Assembly: GCF_016908565.1 (NCBI RefSeq)
Contig: NZ_JAFBED010000012.1
Coordinates: forward strand, 1-64,000
DNA length: 64,000 nucleotides
Direction: 5' to 3'
Origin: Sutcliffiella tianshenii
Lineage (GTDB): Bacteria; Bacillota; Bacilli; Bacillales; Bacillaceae_I
The notes beneath the pieces are model-generated. The model ran no database searches. It worked only from the letters and a program-made list of their open reading frames with translations, and was not told the DNA's origin. Position 1 is the stretch's first letter. Each line of letters opens with the position of its first letter. Shown piece by piece: positions 34,258-42,752 of the stretch. The translations under genes and the position numbers were made by a program.

Positions 34258-34845
34258 CTAATCAAGTTGTGCAAACCCGATTATCTTAAAGTCAAATCCC
34301 TCTTTTGCAAACGTATACTGATACGTTTTTTCCCCTTCAGGTTGTTCAGCTTGGATTAACAACTCATACTGGGAATAGTTCCTTTTGAAATCTAATACTT
34401 CTATATTTTCCAAACTACCAATATTGGGGTAGGATTCCGTAATGATATAGTGAGCAACCATTTCCTTGACAACTGCACCCTCCGCCAGCTTTTCCAGTTC
34501 CTTGGCGCTAAGATCCGGGCTGGCTAGCTGGTGATACATCTCGATTTTTTCGATCCCGACCTCTTTCAAATAATTTTCAGGATAAAAATACGGCGCAAAG
34601 AATTCATGTGCAAAGAAAAGTATAAGAAGAATGCTGGCGATGACTTCAATCCGAAACCTATAGCGAAGCGTTTTCAGCCATTTATTCAATCTAACAACAG
34701 TCAGCACTATTGTAATGATTGCTAGAAGATAAATCACAAGCTCAACGAAACGATTTATTATAAGAAAACTGAAGTATTGATCCACACTATAGAAAAGGAA
34801 GAACAAAAATACGGTCACTAAAAATAGAAAAACTTTATTGAGCAT
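34258..34845 (-). CDS. Hypothetical membrane protein
   Basis: This 195-residue protein has three predicted membrane helices in the first 90 residues and a C-terminal, probably extracytoplasmic, domain with strands such as SQYELLIQAEQ and YQYTFAKEGFDFKIIG. Its ATG overlaps the stop of the upstream beta-lactamase-fold gene as TAATG, so the two are co-translated and may work together. No family is recognised. Confidence 0.68.
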   Translation of the reverse strand: MLNKVFLFLVTVFLFFLFYSVDQYFSFLIINRFVELVIYLLAIITIVLTVVRLNKWLKTLRYRFRIEVIASILLILFFAHEFFAPYFYPENYLKEVGIEKIEMYHQLASPDLSAKELEKLAEGAVVKEMVAHYIITESYPNIGSLENIEVLDFKRNYSQYELLIQAEQPEGEKTYQYTFAKEGFDFKIIGFAQLD

Positions 34846-35867
34846 TATTTTCCCCTTTCAAAATATTCTTCAGCGACAGCCATCAGCTTATGTGGTCCTG
34901 CACCTCTATTCGAAGAAATAACCAATATGCTGCCTGAATCCGGATAGTAACCGGAGGCAAAGCTTACACCGGGATCATATCCCATCACATGATACTTATA
35001 TATCGCATCGTTTCGTTTGTCGATCCATATACCGTATCCGTAATATTCATCTTTCCCAACCTCTACATGAGGAGTGAGGAGCAGGCTTGTGATTTCTTCA
35101 TTCAATAATTCCCGTTCCATCAAGGCTGTCCAAAGCTTCGCCATATCAGGTGCTGTAATATAAGCCCCGCCATCTGCTCCACCTTTAACTGGTAACGAAT
35201 AAATATTGCTTCTCCAGGTTCCGTCTTCGTTATCTATATAGCCTGTCGCTGTATCGGCAGGTAGCTGGTCGAAGGAGAAATATCCGGAGTCTTTCATCTC
35301 GCATGGGAGAAAAATATTCTGCTCGACATAACGAGTAAAGCTTTCCCTGGTGACGCGTTCAACCACCATGCCCAATAAAACAAATCCGGCATTATTGTAA
35401 TGGAATCTCTCACCAGGCGTGAACATCATTTCACCGTGCTGGAACATCGGCAAAAAATCTTCCATTTGCCTTATCTGATACATCGGTCTGCCTTTCCAGA
35501 GATCCTCATAATCCTCCATTTCCTCTTCTTCAAAATAATCCGGTATTCCCGATGTATGCGTTAAAAGGTGATGCACCGTAATACCCTTATCAAAATGAGG
35601 AAAATCACTGAACGTCAGCACTTCACTGATCTTCGTCTCGAATGAAAGCTTCCCCTCCTGGACCAGGCGGCCTATTGCGATTGCGGTAAAAAGCTTGCAG
35701 CCAGAAGCAATCCCGAATCTGGTTTCCACCTTATTTGGCAATCTATCAGACCGGTTGGCATATCCATGAACAGATTTATATACAACTCCATTTTTGTCCT
35801 GCCTCCATACAACACCAGAAAAATCTATCTCTCTGGCTTTTTCCTCTATTACATTATGTATCTTCAT
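34845..35867 (-). CDS. Beta-lactamase-fold serine hydrolase
   Basis: This 340-residue protein is of the class C beta-lactamase/penicillin-binding fold. It has the active-site S55-G-C-K58 (SxxK), Y157-N-N159 (YxN) and a C-terminal strand region near HVMGYDPGVSFASGY in place of KTG. There is no signal peptide, so it may be cytoplasmic, or an esterase rather than a true beta-lactamase. AGGATG precedes the ATG. Confidence 0.85.
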   Translation of the reverse strand: MKIHNVIEEKAREIDFSGVVWRQDKNGVVYKSVHGYANRSDRLPNKVETRFGIASGCKLFTAIAIGRLVQEGKLSFETKISEVLTFSDFPHFDKGITVHHLLTHTSGIPDYFEEEEMEDYEDLWKGRPMYQIRQMEDFLPMFQHGEMMFTPGERFHYNNAGFVLLGMVVERVTRESFTRYVEQNIFLPCEMKDSGYFSFDQLPADTATGYIDNEDGTWRSNIYSLPVKGGADGGAYITAPDMAKLWTALMERELLNEEITSLLLTPHVEVGKDEYYGYGIWIDKRNDAIYKYHVMGYDPGVSFASGYYPDSGSILVISSNRGAGPHKLMAVAEEYFERGK

Positions 35868-36057
35868 TCATTCACACATCCTATTGTTTTGTTCCAATGG
35901 CAGGTGGTTAGGTGCTCACTAACAATATTACCATATTATTCATAAGTGATTTCATTCATCTCTACCAACAACCCAAATATTCCGAACCTTATCTGCAACA
36001 GTTCCTCCCATTCCCTGATACAATAGTAAATATAGAATGCCGAAGGGGGAACTCTCT

Positions 36058-36969
36058 ATGAAAATACTTGTTGTTGGTGCAGGGGCAGTCGGCGGCTACT
36101 TTGGCGGCAGGCTGTTGGAAAAAGGCGAAGACGTGACGTTTTTGGTAAGGGAAAAGCGGAAAAAGCAGCTGGAGGCGACCGGCCTGGTCATCAAAAGCGT
36201 GCATGGGGATGCAGTATTGCAGCCTTCGCTCATAACAAGCGGTCAACAAGTGGAAGCCTATGACGTCATTTTGTTATCCATGAAGGCTTATCACTTGGAG
36301 GCTGCGATTGCGGACTGCATGCCGTATGTCGGACCGCAGACGATGGTTGTTCCGTTGTTGAACGGGATTTCACATGTGAACAAGTTGGTTACCGCTTTTG
36401 ATGAAAAGAATGTCCTCGGTGGCCTGTGCTTTGTGGAAGCGACGCTAGATTCAGAGGGCAGCATCGTGCAGACAAGCGGCATCCATGATCTCGTTTTCGG
36501 GGAACGCATTGGAGAACAGACCGAGCGAGTGTTAAAGCTTGCGGAAGTGTTTGACGGAACGAAGAGTAATTTTGTCCTATCCGAAAATATCAATCGGGAT
36601 ATGTGGCATAAGTATCTGTTTATCGCCACTTTGGCTGGTGTGACGACGCTGTTCCGCTCCCCGATAGGGCCAATCAGGGAAGATTATCTGGGAGCTGCAA
36701 CCATAAAAGATACCTTGCATGAAGTGGCAGCCGTGATGCGCAGTGTCGATGCACCGATTGCGGAAAATATCGTGCAGCTGAACTGGGACAAACTCCACAG
36801 CATCGAAGCCGGCATGAAATCCTCCATGCAGCGTGACATGGAAAAAGGATTATCCGTTGAGGCGGACCACTTTTTCGGATATTTGCTTGGGATAGCGGCA
36901 AACAAAGAGATTTCTGTCCCGACTTTGGAAAAAATCTACGCCAATTTACGGATTTATGATGGGCAATAG
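36058..36969 (+). CDS. panE: 2-dehydropantoate 2-reductase
   Basis: This 303-residue protein opens with the NAD(P)-binding motif VGAGAVGGYFGGRL and has the ApbA/PanE C-terminal helical domain (MWHKYLFIATLAGVTTLF, K as catalytic residue; SSMQRDMEKG as the conserved S-x-x-x-D). It reduces ketopantoate to pantoate in pantothenate and CoA synthesis. Bacillus has several paralogues, so a different oxo-acid substrate is possible. ATG at 36058 follows GGGGGAA. Alternative starts upstream add non-conserved residues. Confidence 0.85.
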   Translation: MKILVVGAGAVGGYFGGRLLEKGEDVTFLVREKRKKQLEATGLVIKSVHGDAVLQPSLITSGQQVEAYDVILLSMKAYHLEAAIADCMPYVGPQTMVVPLLNGISHVNKLVTAFDEKNVLGGLCFVEATLDSEGSIVQTSGIHDLVFGERIGEQTERVLKLAEVFDGTKSNFVLSENINRDMWHKYLFIATLAGVTTLFRSPIGPIREDYLGAATIKDTLHEVAAVMRSVDAPIAENIVQLNWDKLHSIEAGMKSSMQRDMEKGLSVEADHFFGYLLGIAANKEISVPTLEKIYANLRIYDGQ

Positions 36970-36975
36970 CGGTTT

Positions 36976-37020
36976 GAAGGGTGCTTCCTGGGGGACAGGG
37001 GCACCTTTCTATTATTTTTA
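36976..37020 (+). terminator. Probable terminator after panE
   Basis: GGGTGC pairs with GCACCT (one G-U) around a G-rich loop, followed by TTTCTATTATTTTT. The loop contains GGGGGACAGGGG, reminiscent of the REP-like family. Confidence 0.5.
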
Positions 37021-37056
37021 AGTAGGTAATTAAGGGGTTTTAATTGGTTTGAACTT

Positions 37057-37175
37057 GGTTGAACTTTCGATTACCGGGATTATTCGATCCAAAATCATGA
37101 ATAATCTATCCACTTCATGCAGTAATCTGTCCAAAACCCACCGCAATCTATCCACTCTTCGCATCATTCTGTCAA
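37057..37175 (-). repeat. 21-bp-period array 1 (TGGAYAGATT type)
   Basis: Read on the minus strand, five full units of exactly 21 bp (37071-37175) start TTGACAGAAT, TGGATAGATT, TGGACAGATT, TGGATAGATT and TGGATCGAAT, with a degenerate sixth. About ten bases are conserved and eleven vary. Unit ends alternate AG/TTT/AAG/TTT. One frame reads V-D-R or L-D-R every seven residues. It lies between convergent panE and proS. It matches array 2 at 60912. Confidence 0.93.
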
Positions 37176-37220
37176 CTATACAAAAAATGGAAAACCCTAG
37201 CTGCCCAAAACCGTATTTAG

Positions 37221-37264
37221 AAAAAAGAAAGCGAACCCTCACACAAAATAGTGCGACAGTCCGC
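37221..37264 (-). terminator. Terminator-like hairpin, distal copy
   Basis: On the minus strand GCGGAC pairs with GTTCGC, followed by TTTCTTTTTTCT. The loop (ACTATTTTGTGTGAGGG) resembles that of the proS terminator at 37332, suggesting a duplicated terminator. Confidence 0.55.
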
Positions 37265-37331
37265 CAAACCTTCGCATGCATGAAGCTAAACCCGAAACCG
37301 AAAAACAAAGTTACCTAAAACCTTATTCCAA

Positions 37332-37372
37332 CAAAAAAACGACCTCCCACACAAAAAGTACGGGATGTCGCC
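37332..37372 (-). terminator. Terminator of proS
   Basis: On the minus strand CGACATCCC pairs with GGGAGGTCG (one mismatch), followed by TTTTTTTG, 19 bp after the proS stop. Confidence 0.82.
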
Positions 37373-37390
37373 CTCATTCTTCCTCATGCC

Positions 37391-38821
37391 CTAGTAAGCC
37401 TTCGCCCAATATACCATTTGCTTCGCTTTCTCACCGCAGCACACGCACTCCTCGGAGAGCTGTTCCTGCTCAAACGGCATGCAGCGCGAGGTTGCGCTCG
37501 TTTCTTCCTTGATCTTGTCCTCGCAGCTCTGCTCGCCGCACCACATCGCCTTGATGAAGCCAGCCTTTTCCTCGAGCTGTATCTTGAACTCGTCAAAATT
37601 CACTGCGACACTTGTCTTCTCCTCGCGATGCTGCCTTGCTTTTTCCAGCAGGCTGTTTTGGATATCCTCAAGCAAGGAGGCAATCGTCTCTTCCAATCCA
37701 TCCATCGCAACAGTCAGCTTCTCACCCGTATCACGGCGCACGAGCACGACCTGGTTCTGTTCGATATCGCGAGGGCCTGCTTCAAGGCGAAGTGGGATTC
37801 CCTTCATTTCATACTCATTGAATTTCCACCCTGGCTTCTTGTCGCTCGCATCAATGCCGACGCGGAAATGACCAGACAGACGCTCCTTCAGGTCATAGGC
37901 AAAATCAAGCACTCCCTCTTTATGCTGTGCGATCGGAACGATCATCAGCTGTGTCGGTGCAATCCGCGGCGGGACGACCAAGCCGCGGTCATCGCCGTGG
38001 ACCATGATCATCGCGCCGATGATGCGCGTCGTAAAGCCCCATGAGGTCTGCTGGACATACTGCTGCTTGCCTTCGCGGTCAAGGAACTGGATGCCGAACG
38101 CCTTCGCAAAACCGTCACCAAGATGGTGGGATGTTGCGGATTGAAGCGCCTTTCCATCATGCATCAAGCTCTCGATCGTGTAAGTATGCTTCGCTCCGGC
38201 AAACTTCTCCTTCTCCGTTTTCTGGCCCTTCACGACCGGAATCGCGAGGAACTGTTCGCAAATCTCAGCATACACCTCGAGCATCTTCACCGTTTCCTCC
38301 TGTGCAAGCTCATCTGTCTCATGGCATGTGTGCCCCTCCTGCCACAGGAACTCAAGCGTGCGAAGGAATGGTCGGGTCGTCTTCTCCCAACGCACCACAT
38401 TCGCCCATTGGTTGTACAGCTTCGGCAGATCACGATAGGAATGGATGATGTTTTTATAGTGCTCGCCAAACAGAACCTCGGATGTCGGGCGCACAACCAG
38501 GCGCTCCGCGAGCTTCTCGTCACCGCCATGCGTCACCCAAGCCACTTCCGGTGCAAAGCCTTCGATATGATCCTTTTCTTTTTGCAAAAGGCTCTCCGGA
38601 ATGAAAAGCGGCATATAAACATTTTCATGTCCCGTCTCCTTGATGCGGCGGTCCAGCTCATTCCTGATATTTTCCCATAGCGCATAGCCGTAAGGACGGA
38701 TGATCATCGACCCGCGCACACTTGAATAGTCCACAAGCTCCGCCTTTGTCACGACATCGGTATACCACTGCGCGAAATCCTCATCCATACCGGTAATTCT
38801 CTCTACAAACTTCTTGCTCAT
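37391..38821 (-). CDS. proS: Prolyl-tRNA synthetase, archaeal/eukaryal type
   Basis: The enzyme charges tRNA-Pro. The 476-residue form lacks the bacterial editing insertion and has the class II motifs: motif 1 near [17 protein letters not shown], motif 2 [20 protein letters not shown], motif 3 near [17 protein letters not shown], plus the C-terminal zinc-type domain with W-C-G-E, C-K and CVCCGEKA. Bacillus species often have a bacterial ProS as well; here this copy is preceded by a T-box. ATG at 38821 follows GAGGGTG. Confidence 0.93.
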   Translation of the reverse strand: MSKKFVERITGMDEDFAQWYTDVVTKAELVDYSSVRGSMIIRPYGYALWENIRNELDRRIKETGHENVYMPLFIPESLLQKEKDHIEGFAPEVAWVTHGGDEKLAERLVVRPTSEVLFGEHYKNIIHSYRDLPKLYNQWANVVRWEKTTRPFLRTLEFLWQEGHTCHETDELAQEETVKMLEVYAEICEQFLAIPVVKGQKTEKEKFAGAKHTYTIESLMHDGKALQSATSHHLGDGFAKAFGIQFLDREGKQQYVQQTSWGFTTRIIGAMIMVHGDDRGLVVPPRIAPTQLMIVPIAQHKEGVLDFAYDLKERLSGHFRVGIDASDKKPGWKFNEYEMKGIPLRLEAGPRDIEQNQVVLVRRDTGEKLTVAMDGLEETIASLLEDIQNSLLEKARQHREEKTSVAVNFDEFKIQLEEKAGFIKAMWCGEQSCEDKIKEETSATSRCMPFEQEQLSEECVCCGEKAKQMVYWAKAY

Positions 38822-38842
38822 TCCAAACACCCTCTTTTATTA

Positions 38843-39062
38843 AAATAAAAAAAGCCACGCTCGTATAAGGGACCATTTCTGGCGGTACCACCCTCATTCA
38901 AAGCATCGCTTTACACTCTTCCATGGTAACGGTTTTGAACCGCTGCATCTTCAATCGATACAGAACTCCGAGGCAGGTTCGGATGAACATCCATAGGCAC
39001 CTTTCACCAATCGGCACCCTCTCTAAATAGACGCGACCATCCTACTGGTCCTCTTCCACGTT
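38843..39062 (-). ncRNA. T-box leader of proS
   Basis: The minus strand shows AGAGGGTGCC (AG box region), a specifier region GAACCTGCC with the Pro codon CCT, the T-box AGGGTGGTACCGC, and a terminator tail GTGGC followed by seven T. Uncharged tRNA-Pro should stabilise the antiterminator and raise proS expression. Confidence 0.92.
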
Positions 39063-39110
39063 TTCATATTTGAAAAGATTATATCCACTTTGGTATGTAT
39101 TGTCAATATT

Positions 39111-39872
39111 CTAAAAAGGAAGCTCATGCGACTTATAGTCGATGCCCATCTCATCAAACCAAGAATTGAGTCCGGTCCATAAATTTTCACAGAGCAAATA
39201 AAGGGTTTCTTTATCACGAATATCCCCAGTCTCAAGAAACTCCACTAGCTCCCGGTATCCCGATGGCTTTGACTCCAAATCCAGCGACTCTTCAAAGGTC
39301 CTGGCCCTTGTCGTGTAATATGCTCGGTTCGCAAGGCCAATCAATTTTGCAGTCTGCCAGGCTAGGTCTCTTGCCCCCATCTGGATGTACCGAAAATTGC
39401 CGTTTTCATGATTGTTCCTTATTTTGCCCATCGTTTCATACGGCTCCCAGATCATGAATGTCCGCATCATCTCGCGCACCGATTCCTTCTTTGCCTGAAA
39501 CGGCACGCTCTTCAATTGTTCAAAAATACCTTCCGGATCATGTATGGCCAGAACATTGACGAATGACCCTGCCCAGATGGACCAGCTATCATCGACCCTG
39601 GCTGCCCGTTCAAAAAGCTTGCTCTTCTCACGGCAACTGAGCTCCAGCTTGAATTTGCCATATATGAATTCTTGAACCGGAATCGATACGCCGTCCTTTG
39701 TCACCACGTGCATCTCGATATCGGAATGACGGCCCTCTTTTTGATAGGCTGTGGATCCGTAGACGCCAACCGCAATGATGTCCTCCCCGTACCTATCCAT
39801 CAACCTATCCGTAACGGTCCGGATCATCTTCATCTTCTCTTCCCTTGAAGTGGGTGAAGGGTATGCCAGCAT
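39111..39872 (-). CDS. Kanamycin nucleotidyltransferase-like protein (ANT(4') fold)
   Basis: This 253-residue protein has the same length and ordered motifs as plasmid KNTase/AadD: TSREEKMKMI, GVYGST with Ser40, D51-I-E53 (the metal-binding pair), PSGYRELVEF, and an ending in E-L-P-F. The overall identity looks modest. A direct resistance function is unproven. ATG at 39872 is chosen, with GGGGA upstream; an upstream TTG has no better site. Confidence 0.82.
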   Translation of the reverse strand: MLAYPSPTSREEKMKMIRTVTDRLMDRYGEDIIAVGVYGSTAYQKEGRHSDIEMHVVTKDGVSIPVQEFIYGKFKLELSCREKSKLFERAARVDDSWSIWAGSFVNVLAIHDPEGIFEQLKSVPFQAKKESVREMMRTFMIWEPYETMGKIRNNHENGNFRYIQMGARDLAWQTAKLIGLANRAYYTTRARTFEESLDLESKPSGYRELVEFLETGDIRDKETLYLLCENLWTGLNSWFDEMGIDYKSHELPF

Positions 39873-39876
39873 GTAT

Positions 39877-40353
39877 TTAATCCCCAATCTCAATCAATTC
39901 TGTTTTTGAGCCGATTTTCACCGCCTGATAGCTTGCTCCCGCTACCGTACGGAACAGGATTCCTTGCACCGATTCATCCTGACTGGCCAATTCCTGCATT
40001 TCTTTTTTTGAAAGTTCACTAGAATCAAAGAGTACAGTACCCTTAATTCTCAGGAGGTTATCCTTCAAGGTTTCCAGCTCCAGAATGTCATGCTCCACGA
40101 TCCGCTCTTCAATCCATCCCGCTATCAACGGTTCCACACTATCTACATTTATCGTCATTCCCTCGCTATGGGACATGGTGATGTCATATGTCATAAGCTG
40201 ATGCCCATTTTCCTCATTTCCTTCAAAGGAAAATGCCGTGTCTGTAATTTTCACTTCTAGAGGCTCGACCGTCTGTGGCTCAGAAATACAGCCGCCCAAA
40301 AGAATTGCCATGACGACGCTGATAATAAAGCCCTTACAATTAACCGTACTCAT
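39877..40353 (-). CDS. Hypothetical lipoprotein
   Basis: This 158-residue protein has a signal peptide and lipobox (AILLGGC, lipid Cys about 22). The mature part is a beta-rich domain with many Thr, Ser and Glu residues and no recognised family. GAGGAGG lies 7 bases before the ATG. It ends 4 bp before the nucleotidyltransferase start and is likely co-transcribed. Confidence 0.7.
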   Translation of the reverse strand: MSTVNCKGFIISVVMAILLGGCISEPQTVEPLEVKITDTAFSFEGNEENGHQLMTYDITMSHSEGMTINVDSVEPLIAGWIEERIVEHDILELETLKDNLLRIKGTVLFDSSELSKKEMQELASQDESVQGILFRTVAGASYQAVKIGSKTELIEIGD

Positions 40354-40535
40354 CGAACTGCCTCCTCTTTCGCAAAAGAATCGTTCCTGTAAATCTTAAC
40401 ATATTTTTCCTGATATAGTGAGTGACAGCTTCCCTATTTTCAGATTTTTTGAAACTTTGCATTTATAGTTCCGTATTACTAGAATAATAGTGAGGGCTAC
40501 ATCCTCCAATCTGAATACAGGAAGAAGGACAACGT

Positions 40536-40988
40536 ATGAATAAATCAGAAATCATTCAACACCATCAAACATTCATGAATTTTGCCCGATCGCTCGACGG
40601 ACTTTCTGAATCTCAATGGAGAGCTCCCATTTCACATGAAAAATGGACCGTCGCAGAAGTGATCGGCCATCTGATTCCGTGGGATGAATTTGTCCTACAT
40701 AAAAGAATACCTTATTTTCTGACTGGTGAAACATTACCGGCAGCACCAAATCCGAATGTTGTGAATGAACTAGGTGCAAGGGATGCGAGAATGGAAGAAA
40801 AAGATGTGACCATCAGCCGCTTTCTTTCTACAAGAAGACAGCTTATGGAGGAGATAGAGCAGATCGAGGAACACTATTGGGAGCAGGAGATTACCATCGG
40901 TACCACCACGATCAACCTTTTTGATTATTTTGTAGACCTTGCCAGGCACGACGGGCATCATGCAGCTCAGATAAAGGCCCTCCTTTGA
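40536..40988 (+). CDS. DinB/DfrA-like four-helix protein
   Basis: This 150-residue protein belongs to the DinB superfamily of four-helix bundle metalloproteins. Metal-binding His candidates are in EVIGHLIPWDE and in ARHDGHHAAQI, the typical H...HxxxH pattern. Some members are bacillithiol- or mycothiol-dependent transferases; others are of unknown role. AGAAGGAC lies upstream of the ATG. Confidence 0.82.
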   Translation: MNKSEIIQHHQTFMNFARSLDGLSESQWRAPISHEKWTVAEVIGHLIPWDEFVLHKRIPYFLTGETLPAAPNPNVVNELGARDARMEEKDVTISRFLSTRRQLMEEIEQIEEHYWEQEITIGTTTINLFDYFVDLARHDGHHAAQIKALL

Positions 40989-41035
40989 AACTTTTTCATG
41001 AAAAAGACGTCTAGAGGAGTAAAGGAGTGGGACAT

Positions 41036-41491
41036 ATGAAATCAAGATTTTTATTATTTATCATTATTGTTGTTTTTTTAACAGGCTGCGGCAAAACCGG
41101 CTCTGCGGATAGTAAGCTGTTTCCGCCTGATGAACAAGGTTTTGTAGTAATGAACGGGAAAGAATATAAGATGGAAAAGGGAAATTACTATTGGGAAGTG
41201 AAAAAGGGCTTAACCACGGAGGTCACCCAGACAGATGCGGCTTCTCCCAATCAGATAGCAGAAAGCTTTGAAGCGATATCGGCTCCGCCAGACACAGAGA
41301 TGTCCTTCAACCTGGTCGGCGAACCAACACTAACGGCCTATCTCTGGAATGAACAGGAACGGGTAAAAGAAATGGAAGTGCAGGAAGGGACATTCCGGAC
41401 CCCAGCTGAAAAGGGCCGGTACATCTATGAGGTGCTGGCGAAGTGGAAAAATGGGGAAGTGTCCTATACCTATGTGATCGAGGTGGAGTAA
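41036..41491 (+). CDS. Hypothetical lipoprotein
   Basis: This 151-residue protein has a signal peptide and lipobox (VFLTGC). The mature domain has an Ig-like or beta-sandwich pattern, with SFNLVGEPTLTAYLW and a C-terminal YEVLAKWKNGEVSYTYVI. Similar short extracytoplasmic domains occur in Bacillus lipoproteins of unknown role. ATG at 41036 is chosen, with GGAGTGGG upstream; a GTG-adjacent start at 41027 is less likely. Confidence 0.7.
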   Translation: MKSRFLLFIIIVVFLTGCGKTGSADSKLFPPDEQGFVVMNGKEYKMEKGNYYWEVKKGLTTEVTQTDAASPNQIAESFEAISAPPDTEMSFNLVGEPTLTAYLWNEQERVKEMEVQEGTFRTPAEKGRYIYEVLAKWKNGEVSYTYVIEVE

Positions 41492-41494
41492 CGT

Positions 41495-41528
41495 AATAAA
41501 GCAGCAGGTCTATGACCCGCTGCTTTTT
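41495..41528. terminator. Bidirectional terminator, lipoprotein and dagK
   Basis: AAGCAGC pairs with GCTGCTT, with an inner GTC/GAC stem, followed by TTTTAGTT. It lies between convergent genes. Confidence 0.85.
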
Positions 41529-42447
41529 AGTTACACTTATTCATTTCGATCTCTTTGCGCTTTTCCGTCACCAATACATCCAGGTGGCGGTACAGGTTGA
41601 CGAATTCGCCCGGCAACAGTCCGCCGTACTCTCCGTCAAGGTTCAGCTGCATCTTTTCGTCCGTATGTACCTTTACACGGTTGGCTTTTGTGTAGATCAC
41701 ATGCGGATCCTTCACGTGCTCGCCGCGAAGGGCCAGTGTCGCGACACGGATAAAGTCGGCGATGTTTGCCTTCTTCAAGATGATCAAATCAAACATCCCG
41801 TCGTTCATGCAGGAGTCAGGTGCAAGCTTCTCGAATCCACCAACCGAGTTGGAAAGGGATACGAGGAACAACATGATTTCTCCTTCAAAGATCTTTCCAT
41901 CATATTCGATCTGTACATTTGTCGGTCTGATGGACGGCAGCATTTCCATACCCTTCAGATAGTAGGCCAGCTGCCCGATGATCGTTTTCAGCTTGCTTGG
42001 CACTTCATAGGAAAGCTCGGTCATTTTCCCGCCGCCAGCAATGTTCATGAAATATTGATCATTGGCTTTCCCGATATCGACCGGCATCGGTACGCCCGTA
42101 GCAATGACATCGGCACACGCGATGATGTCATCCCGCGGAAGGTCAAGGGCGCGTGCAAAATCATTGGTCGTCCCAACCGGGATGATCCCAAGCTGCGGAC
42201 GGTAGTCCTGCTCTGCAAGTCCGTTGACCACTTCATTGATCGTTCCATCTCCACCAGCCGCGACAACCAGGTCATATCTGCGTTCAACCGCAAGCCTTGC
42301 AGCCACTGTCGCATCTCCATGACCAGTGGTAGCATGACAGGAGGCTTCATATCCAGCCTGCTCCAACCTCACTAAAACCTCTGGCAAGTGTTTCTTAAAC
42401 AGTTCACGACCAGATGTTGGATTATAAATAACTCTCGCTCGTTTCAT
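41527..42447 (-). CDS. dagK: Diacylglycerol kinase
   Basis: This 306-residue lipid kinase phosphorylates diacylglycerol and returns it to phosphatidic acid during lipoteichoic-acid turnover. Motifs are IYNPTSGRELFK at the start, the glycine-rich AAGGDGTINEVVNGL and the conserved PVGTTNDFARALDLP. It matches B. subtilis DgkB (YerQ) in size and position after the gat region. GGATGATGGG lies before the ATG. Confidence 0.95.
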   Translation of the reverse strand: MKRARVIYNPTSGRELFKKHLPEVLVRLEQAGYEASCHATTGHGDATVAARLAVERRYDLVVAAGGDGTINEVVNGLAEQDYRPQLGIIPVGTTNDFARALDLPRDDIIACADVIATGVPMPVDIGKANDQYFMNIAGGGKMTELSYEVPSKLKTIIGQLAYYLKGMEMLPSIRPTNVQIEYDGKIFEGEIMLFLVSLSNSVGGFEKLAPDSCMNDGMFDLIILKKANIADFIRVATLALRGEHVKDPHVIYTKANRVKVHTDEKMQLNLDGEYGGLLPGEFVNLYRHLDVLVTEKRKEIEMNKCN

Positions 42448-42663
42448 TTCCCATCATCCTATATTTATATTTAAACGCTTCTATATTAAATTCTGTCGAT
42501 GTATGATAGCACTCATGCTTGTAGTCACTCTAAATCTAATTTAACTATAATTTCCAATAAGGCCTGGGTCAACCTCAAAATGACCCCAGATAACATATTA
42601 GCCTATTCCACACACCAGATGCAATAAAAACGAAAATTGCGAGAACCGTAAACTTTGTAACAA
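42448..42663. other. Leader gap of dagK, no feature seen
   Basis: This AT-rich stretch must hold the dagK promoter. It contains no convincing promoter pair, RNA motif or small ORF that I could define. Confidence 0.5.
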
Positions 42664-42733
42664 AAATGGCCAGACCCCAGGGAGTACTACATTCTGTAGC
42701 AAATTCCTGCCGGGGTCTGGCCCTCTTTTTTAA
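42664..42733 (-). terminator. Large hairpin after flotillin gene
   Basis: GGCCAGACCCC and GGGGTCTGGCC are exact 11-bp inverted repeats, with an inner stem (CTACA/TGTAG). On the minus strand the hairpin is followed by ATTTTTG. It terminates the nfeD-floT operon and may also be a REP-like element. Confidence 0.8.
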
Positions 42734-42752
42734 TTTATTTCAACCCGCCTGC

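Noticed and set aside
37030-37308. 92-residue minus-strand ORF through array 1
   Set aside because: There is no ribosome site and the ends are non-conserved. Its heptads follow from the 21-bp period.
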